64,000 nucleotides of DNA from the NCBI RefSeq assembly GCF_019175385.1, contig NC_083344.1, forward strand, positions 30,072,231 through 30,136,230. The letters run 5' to 3'. The DNA comes from Lycium barbarum (Eukaryota; Streptophyta; Magnoliopsida; Solanales; Solanaceae). The position numbers were made by a program, and so were the translations under genes. This document shows, piece by piece, positions 58,725-64,000 of this stretch. The stretch's first letter is position 1. Every line of letters starts with the position of its first letter. The notes beneath the pieces were generated by a model. It saw nothing but the letters and a program-made list of their open reading frames with translations. It did not search any database and was not told the DNA's origin.

Positions 58725-61700
58725 TGTCACGACCCAACCCCGTAGGCCGTGACTTGTGCCCGAATTGGACACTCATAGTTATCTGTTAACTCTAATAATT
58801 TATAATTAGCATGTCATGATCTCATTTGTATGTAAGAAGATAGTGAGTTATTTAGATTTGTCAAGTTCTGTATGCCTTAGTCATCCATCTCCCAAGGAGT
58901 TGCACTTATCAAACAACAACATTTATATATATTCCTAAGCAAGCCGACAAGGCTGCCACGATATACAAAATACCAAACATACACACATATGCAAGCCGAC
59001 AAGGCTGCCATTACGACTGGGTACGCCCCAAACTTAAGTCAAAACATAAAACGCATCAACAACTGTAAACAGACCCACACCGATGTCCACAGACTTCTAA
59101 GAGTAACAACCATATTATGTGGCGGGACAGGGCCCCGCCGTACCCAAATAAACACATACGGACACAACATAAGGAGGTTATACAACAAGCTAGCTCCGGA
59201 ACAAAGGAGCAGTCCAAAATAGCTGAAGGATGATCTAAGCTGGCGGATCTCCAAAGCGAGCGTCTGTACCTGCAGCCCCCCGAAGGAAGGGGGTCAGTAC
59301 GGAATATGTACTGAATATGTAAAGCTTGAAACATAGTATAGACTTATATTGAGACACGGTACACAGGATGCATTGCAACAACAGAATTTCATAAAACTTG
59401 CCTTTGAACATATTTCATCTGTATCATTCTCATATCATTGCTATTATAGAGTTTTGTAGTCAAAGCTGCATAATCATTCTGTATAAAACATACATGACGT
59501 GTCCCGGCCCTTTTTATGAGGGACTCCGTAATTTAAAATCATAGCATCATAACATAAACATAGACGTGTCCCGGCCCTTTCCTGAGGGACTCGGTAATAA
59601 GGAATATGCCCTCCTGGCCACCATCATCTCCATATCATCATATCATCATATTATCACATCATCACATCATCATATCATCATCATATATATATATATATAC
59701 ATAACGTGTCCCGGCCCTCTAGTGAGGGGCTCGGTGATTAATATAATAAATGTGCGCACGAAAACGTACCCTGGCCCGGGACTCAGTGAAGGATATAGCG
59801 GTAAGCACGAGCAGAATAATAAGCAACCACATATATGCAAATCATCTTTTTAGACTCAAGGGATAAGCAACTAACCCGCTCTAAGTGTCAAAATAATGTT
59901 CACCTTCAGTTCATTTCAAGTCTCATAACAAACTATTACAAGAAACGTTTTAGACTTCATGTACATATGTCACTTTAATATGGTATAGCTTTTGGAAGTC
60001 AAGTATGTCTTTAGTTGTGCAATTCTTTAAGTATAGGAACTTTCATGCATCGTTCATTAGTCACTCATATTGTAGGTACATGACAATAACATTAGTGAAA
60101 TATAGATTCATAAGCCATACATGAACTAGAGAATAGAATTTACCCCAAAATTCATATCGTTTCATTCTTACGTCTAGGACATGCCAAAAGAAAGAAGGAA
60201 TAGGCTTTACATACCTTTTGCGTTTAGTTGTATTCTAACTTGTACTTGCTGCCCAACAATACTTATCCTATATCAAGATGTGAAAAACTACAATTAGTCT
60301 ACAAGGGCATTCAACACGTATTGTGACATTCACAACTCCTTTCTAACAATTAAACGACGTTTCGTTCGCATTTAACCCAACTAGCGTTACAAGCTAACAT
60401 GGCTAGTCGTTCTTTCATATATTGATCAAAACTTGTTTAAGCATGACTTAGGGAACTTGGGCAGTCCCTACACCACCCAAAATAGTCTCATACACACGGC
60501 AACCCAACACACACATCATTTCCATTCTTACTTAGCAATTTTCCAGTTTTAACTTGCAACAACACAACACTTTTCATGACTTTACTTTCATGAAATCTTG
60601 GAACTGTTTTAGCATCATCTTCACTCTTACAACGCCCACAATCAGTTCAGTTTTAACTTGAATCATGGCATTTTACATTCACTACACGTTTGCAACAAAA
60701 ACCAACATTCAACACACACAATTTCACTTCTAATCCCTAAAACTGTCCACGGTTTTTGGACTGCCCCTACCCCTCAACATAATTCGTTTCTTGAACACCT
60801 TAATTTACATATTCAACATGCATACAATACACTACAATGTCCACAACAACAACAATCAAATTATAGCCCAAAACAGTCCATGAATTCGTCCAAAACAGCC
60901 CCCTTCCCGGTTTCATCACAACTACTCCAACTTCATGATTTTCATTCGTTTATCCAACTACAATGCATTCAATTCATTTCCAATACATGTTCAACAAGAT
61001 TAAGCATGACTTCATCAGAATCTTCAACACATGATTCATTTTAAATTCGAGCAAAAACAGTCCAATAGCCAACATGCAACATCACAACCAAACTCCCACA
61101 ATCTTTGTTCATTTACATATGTTGATACATATTCAATTCACTAACAATACATGCACAATGAAATCAGTCATAAACTCACCTCACACACGGCTCACTCTCT
61201 ACTTCAACTACAACCACAATCCAACAACAACATGCATGAACTATACATTCAAATCATCATGCAACACAAGAAACAACAAACATTCTTACCTTTCAATCTT
61301 GTGCTTCACTTGGCCGAATTTTCAACTCTATTGAGTGCTTCACTTTCTTGTTTCTCTTCAAAAACTAATACACTTTCTTACACACTAGATGAGGGATAGT
61401 TTTGATGGAGAAAAACTGGAATTTCTGGGCACAATATCACCCCACCCTCTCGGCTAGCTCTTAGCCGAGAGCACCTCTCTCTACTCTTTCTATCTCTAAA
61501 TGTTTCTTGACTTGTGGTGATGAAAATTATGTTGTGAAGGTGTGGAGTGATCAGACTTTGTGTCAATATGTTCCCCTCATTGAGTTGGCCATGTGGATTA
61601 CACTAAATTGGGTCAAGATTCTTTGACCAAAGCCTTACATGGCACGGCCAAACAAGGCATAAAGTGGACTGATTTTTTTTTTTTGTCTTTCCAATCCCAC

Positions 61701-61896
61701 TTTTTAATCCAATTATGGTTAGTTTAATCCCAATTTTCCATTACTCGTTTAATGCCACACGAATGTTGTGGATAAATTGTGACTCGACACGAAACCGGAA
61801 GTTAAAATCTCTACTTCATATCTTAAGATAGTCTTGCCTTTAACTCGTCGCGCTTATTTTAAAACGTCCCGACGTATGAAAATACGGGACATAACA
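58725..61896 (-). repeat. 3' LTR of element F
   Basis: TGTCACGACCC to GGGACATAACA, 3172 bp. Hairpin module at 59276-59314 with stems CCCCC/GGGGG and TCAGTAC/GTACTGA; the third stem is lost by a small deletion. Four GTGTCCCGGCCC/GGACTCGG mini-hairpins lie at about 59500-59790, ATCATC repeats near 59625-59680 and the donor-like block at 60180-60219. Confidence 0.92.
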
Positions 61897-61932
61897 TCCT
61901 CCCCCCCTTTAGAACATTCGTCCTCGAATGTT
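61897..61932 (-). promoter_or_regulatory. PPT and pre-PPT hairpin of element F
   Basis: A PPT complement with seven C beside the LTR, then a perfect 8-bp stem AACATTCG/CGAATGTT at 61913-61932. Confidence 0.88.
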
Positions 61933-62019
61933 GATTTTTATCCCGTTAGGTTCTATAAGGGTTTTGGGAAGGGTTTCCTCTATTGCTAACATATAAATTG
62001 AGCAGACAATTTAACACAA

Positions 62020-64000
62020 TCAAGTAAAGGAGTTTAAATTACCTGCAAATGTGGAAAACAAGTGAGGATATTTCTTTTTCATCTCCTCTTCAGCCTCCCA
62101 AGTCACCTCCTCCCTATTATTGTTCCGCCACAACACTTTAACCGACGCCACATCTTTTGTTCGTAACCTCCTGATTTGTCGATCAAGTATGGCAATAGGT
62201 TGCTCTTCATATGATAGCTCCTCTGTTACCTGAATATCGTTTGTAGGGAACACCCTGGAAGGATCGCCTATATACTTCTGAAGCATGGACACATGGAAGA
62301 CCGGATGTACTGCTGCCAAATTCGCTGGCAGGTCTAACTCGTAAGCAACTTGGCCTACCTTACGAATGACCTGATAAGGTCCAATGTACCTTGGGCTCAA
62401 CTTCCCTTTCTTGCCGAACCTCATAACACCCTTCATGGGTGACACTTTCAAGAACACCCAATCGCCAACCTGAAATTCCAAGTGTCGACGTCGATTATCC
62501 GCATACGCCTTCTGCCGACTCTGAGCTGCCAGTAATCTTTCCTGAATAAGTTTCACCTTATCGACAGCCTGCTGAACCATATCTGGGCCTATCAGCTTAG
62601 CCTCGCCAACATCAAACCAGCCTATAGGGGATCTGCATTTCCTGCCATACAGGGCTTCGTACGACGCCATCTGCATGCTAGAGTGGTAACTGTTATTGTA
62701 AGCAAACTCGATAAGCGGCAAGTGATCCTCCCAGCTGCCTTTGAAATCAATAACACAAGCTCTCAACATATCTTGTAGCGTCTGGATGGTACGCTCAGCC
62801 TGCCCGTCAGTCTGAGGATGAAATGCGGTGCTGAGACTCACCTGTGTCCCCAATCCCTCCTGGAAGGATCTCCAGAAGTTAGCTGTAAACTGGGCCCCTC
62901 TATCTGAGATAATAGCTGTGGGAACTCCATGAAGTCTCACTATCTCCTTAAGATACAGTCGGGCATAATCCTCAGCTGGGTACGTAGTCCTGACTGGAAG
63001 GAAGTGGGCTGATTTTGTCAGTCTATCAACAATAACCCAGACAGAGTCATTCTTTCGTGGAGTGCGAGGGAAACCTGTGACGAAGTCCATATTAATTACT
63101 TCCCATTTCCAGGTTGGAATTTCCATCTCCTGCAATAGCCCTCCGGGCTTCTGGTGCTCTATCTTGACCTGCTGACAATTTGGACACTGGGCCACAAATT
63201 CTGCTATGTCCTTTTTCATGCCGTTCCGCCAGTACAAACACCTAAGATCATGATACATTTTTGTCGATCCCGGGTGAATAGAATAACGAGCATAGTGTGC
63301 TTCCCCCATTACCTGCTGCCGCAACCCTGCAACCTCAGGTACACATAATCTGTCTCTGTATCGTAGTACTCCATCGGCTGACATCTTAAATGGGGTCTCA
63401 TCCTTCTGAAGTGTTGTATCTCTATAATGTACCAGAACAGGATCCTCATATTGCCGTCTCTTTACCTCTTCTACAATAGAGGACTCAGCAACACCTCGTA
63501 CAATAATGCTACCATTATCAGCATCAGCCAAACGAACTCCAAGACTAGCTAGCTGATGGATCTCACGAACTATCTCCTTCTTTTCTGGTTGTACGCCGGC
63601 CAAACAAGCCATAGATTTACGGCTGAGTGCATCTGCTACCACATTAGCCTTTCCTGGGTGATATAGAATATCAACATCATAATCCTTCAGCAGCTCTAAC
63701 CATCTCCTCTGTCGCAAATTCAGTTCCTTCTGCTTAAAAATATACTGGAGACTCTTATGATCTGTATAAATATCAACATGCACGCCATACAGATAATGTC
63801 TCCATATCTTCAAAGCATGTATCACTGCTGCCAACTCCAGGTCATGTGTAGGATAATTTCTCTCATGTTTCCTGAGTTGTCGGGAGGCATAGGCTATAAC
63901 TCTGCCGTGCTGCATCAACACGCAACCCAACCCAACACCGGAAGCATCACAATAAACAACATAGCCATCTGGCCCCTCAGGAAGAGTTAGAACAGGAGCT
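62020..64000 (-). CDS. Element F pol: RNase H, integrase, chromodomain (partial)
   Basis: Open from the window edge to a natural stop at 62020, with no frame break. Counting from the Met at 63930: RNase H runs to about residue 105, with Asp57 in [11 protein letters not shown] (the earlier Asp, in [10 protein letters not shown], lies just upstream). The integrase zinc site is H212, H219, C249, C252. The catalytic triad is D282 (NMDFVTG), D343 (ISDRGAQF) and E379 (QAERTIQ), giving the D,D35E spacing. The GPY/F module ([13 protein letters not shown]) and chromodomain ([20 protein letters not shown]) follow. All visible catalytic residues are intact. It could supply integrase in trans to LARD, which shares its LTR start (TGTTATGTCCCGT) and PPT hairpin. 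Confidence 0.95.
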   Translation of the reverse strand, partial: APVLTLPEGPDGYVVYCDASGVGLGCVLMQHGRVIAYASRQLRKHERNYPTHDLELAAVIHALKIWRHYLYGVHVDIYTDHKSLQYIFKQKELNLRQRRWLELLKDYDVDILYHPGKANVVADALSRKSMACLAGVQPEKKEIVREIHQLASLGVRLADADNGSIIVRGVAESSIVEEVKRRQYEDPVLVHYRDTTLQKDETPFKMSADGVLRYRDRLCVPEVAGLRQQVMGEAHYARYSIHPGSTKMYHDLRCLYWRNGMKKDIAEFVAQCPNCQQVKIEHQKPGGLLQEMEIPTWKWEVINMDFVTGFPRTPRKNDSVWVIVDRLTKSAHFLPVRTTYPAEDYARLYLKEIVRLHGVPTAIISDRGAQFTANFWRSFQEGLGTQVSLSTAFHPQTDGQAERTIQTLQDMLRACVIDFKGSWEDHLPLIEFAYNNSYHSSMQMASYEALYGRKCRSPIGWFDVGEAKLIGPDMVQQAVDKVKLIQERLLAAQSRQKAYADNRRRHLEFQVGDWVFLKVSPMKGVMRFGKKGKLSPRYIGPYQVIRKVGQVAYELDLPANLAAVHPVFHVSMLQKYIGDPSRVFPTNDIQVTEELSYEEQPIAILDRQIRRLRTKDVASVKVLWRNNNREEVTWEAEEEMKKKYPHLFSTFAGNLNSFT

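Larger units (their letters stand above)
58725..64000 (-). mobile_element. Element F: Ty3/gypsy chromovirus, 5' part outside window
   Basis: 3' LTR (58725-61896), PPT and an open pol frame from 62020 to the window edge. The best preserved autonomous candidate here. Bases before the LTR are TCTTT; the matching duplication would be beyond 64000. Confidence 0.92.

Overview
This is repeat DNA from a large plant nuclear genome. I find no host gene, tRNA gene, functional rRNA gene, CRISPR array or prokaryotic feature. Nearly all of the 64 kb is transposable elements inserted into one another. The polyproteins are Ty3/gypsy chromoviruses of Tekay/Del type (gag zinc knuckle, DPGST protease, FIDD reverse transcriptase, D,D35E integrase, C-terminal chromodomain). 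The primer-binding sites match initiator tRNA-Met (TGGTATCAGAGC). LTR style and the CACTA ends suggest an asterid, perhaps Solanaceae; that placement is inference only.

Layout: 1-6431 is the 5' part of gypsy element A (minus strand), next to a plus-strand LTR fragment Z (6432-7373). Then come the gag start and LTR of a second lineage, Y (7374-9756). An old minus-strand gypsy element, X, is the substrate for much of what follows. Its pol survives in three pieces: 9757-9931, 19194-19816 and 53608-53736. X is split first by a complete non-autonomous element (called LARD here, 9932-19188, duplication GCTGG), then by a CACTA DNA transposon (19817-53604). The CACTA element holds two LTR elements: B (20735-40298, duplication ATTTC) and H (42931-52207, duplication GATTC). 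B in turn holds three solo LTRs: C (23693-27034, TGAGG), D (29797-32302, GAAGG) and E (36989-40264, AAATC). To the right lie an unclassified repeat (53737-54489), a rearranged Y-type element (54490-58676), a 48-bp LTR tip (58677-58724) and the 3' end of element F (58725 to the window edge).

Coding state: A, B, X, Y, Y2 and H are broken by stops, frameshifts, deletions or insertions. Only F keeps a long open pol frame, at least 660 codons to the window edge. LARD has no pol; it has one intact 171-codon ORF for an acidic, proline-rich protein of unknown function. H has lost gag, protease, RT and RNase H but keeps both LTRs, PBS, PPT and target duplication. LARD and H must therefore have moved with proteins supplied in trans.

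The most interesting signal is shared non-coding architecture. LTRs of at least seven groups carry the same modules in the same order although most of their sequence differs: U3 palindromes, a splice-donor-like GGTATGT block, tandem GC-rich mini-hairpins, and three consecutive hairpins whose stems change in a compensatory way. The leaders share a small palindrome, and the PPT is preceded by another hairpin. LARD also contains a 5S rRNA-derived segment with box A and box C similarity, as in Cassandra elements.
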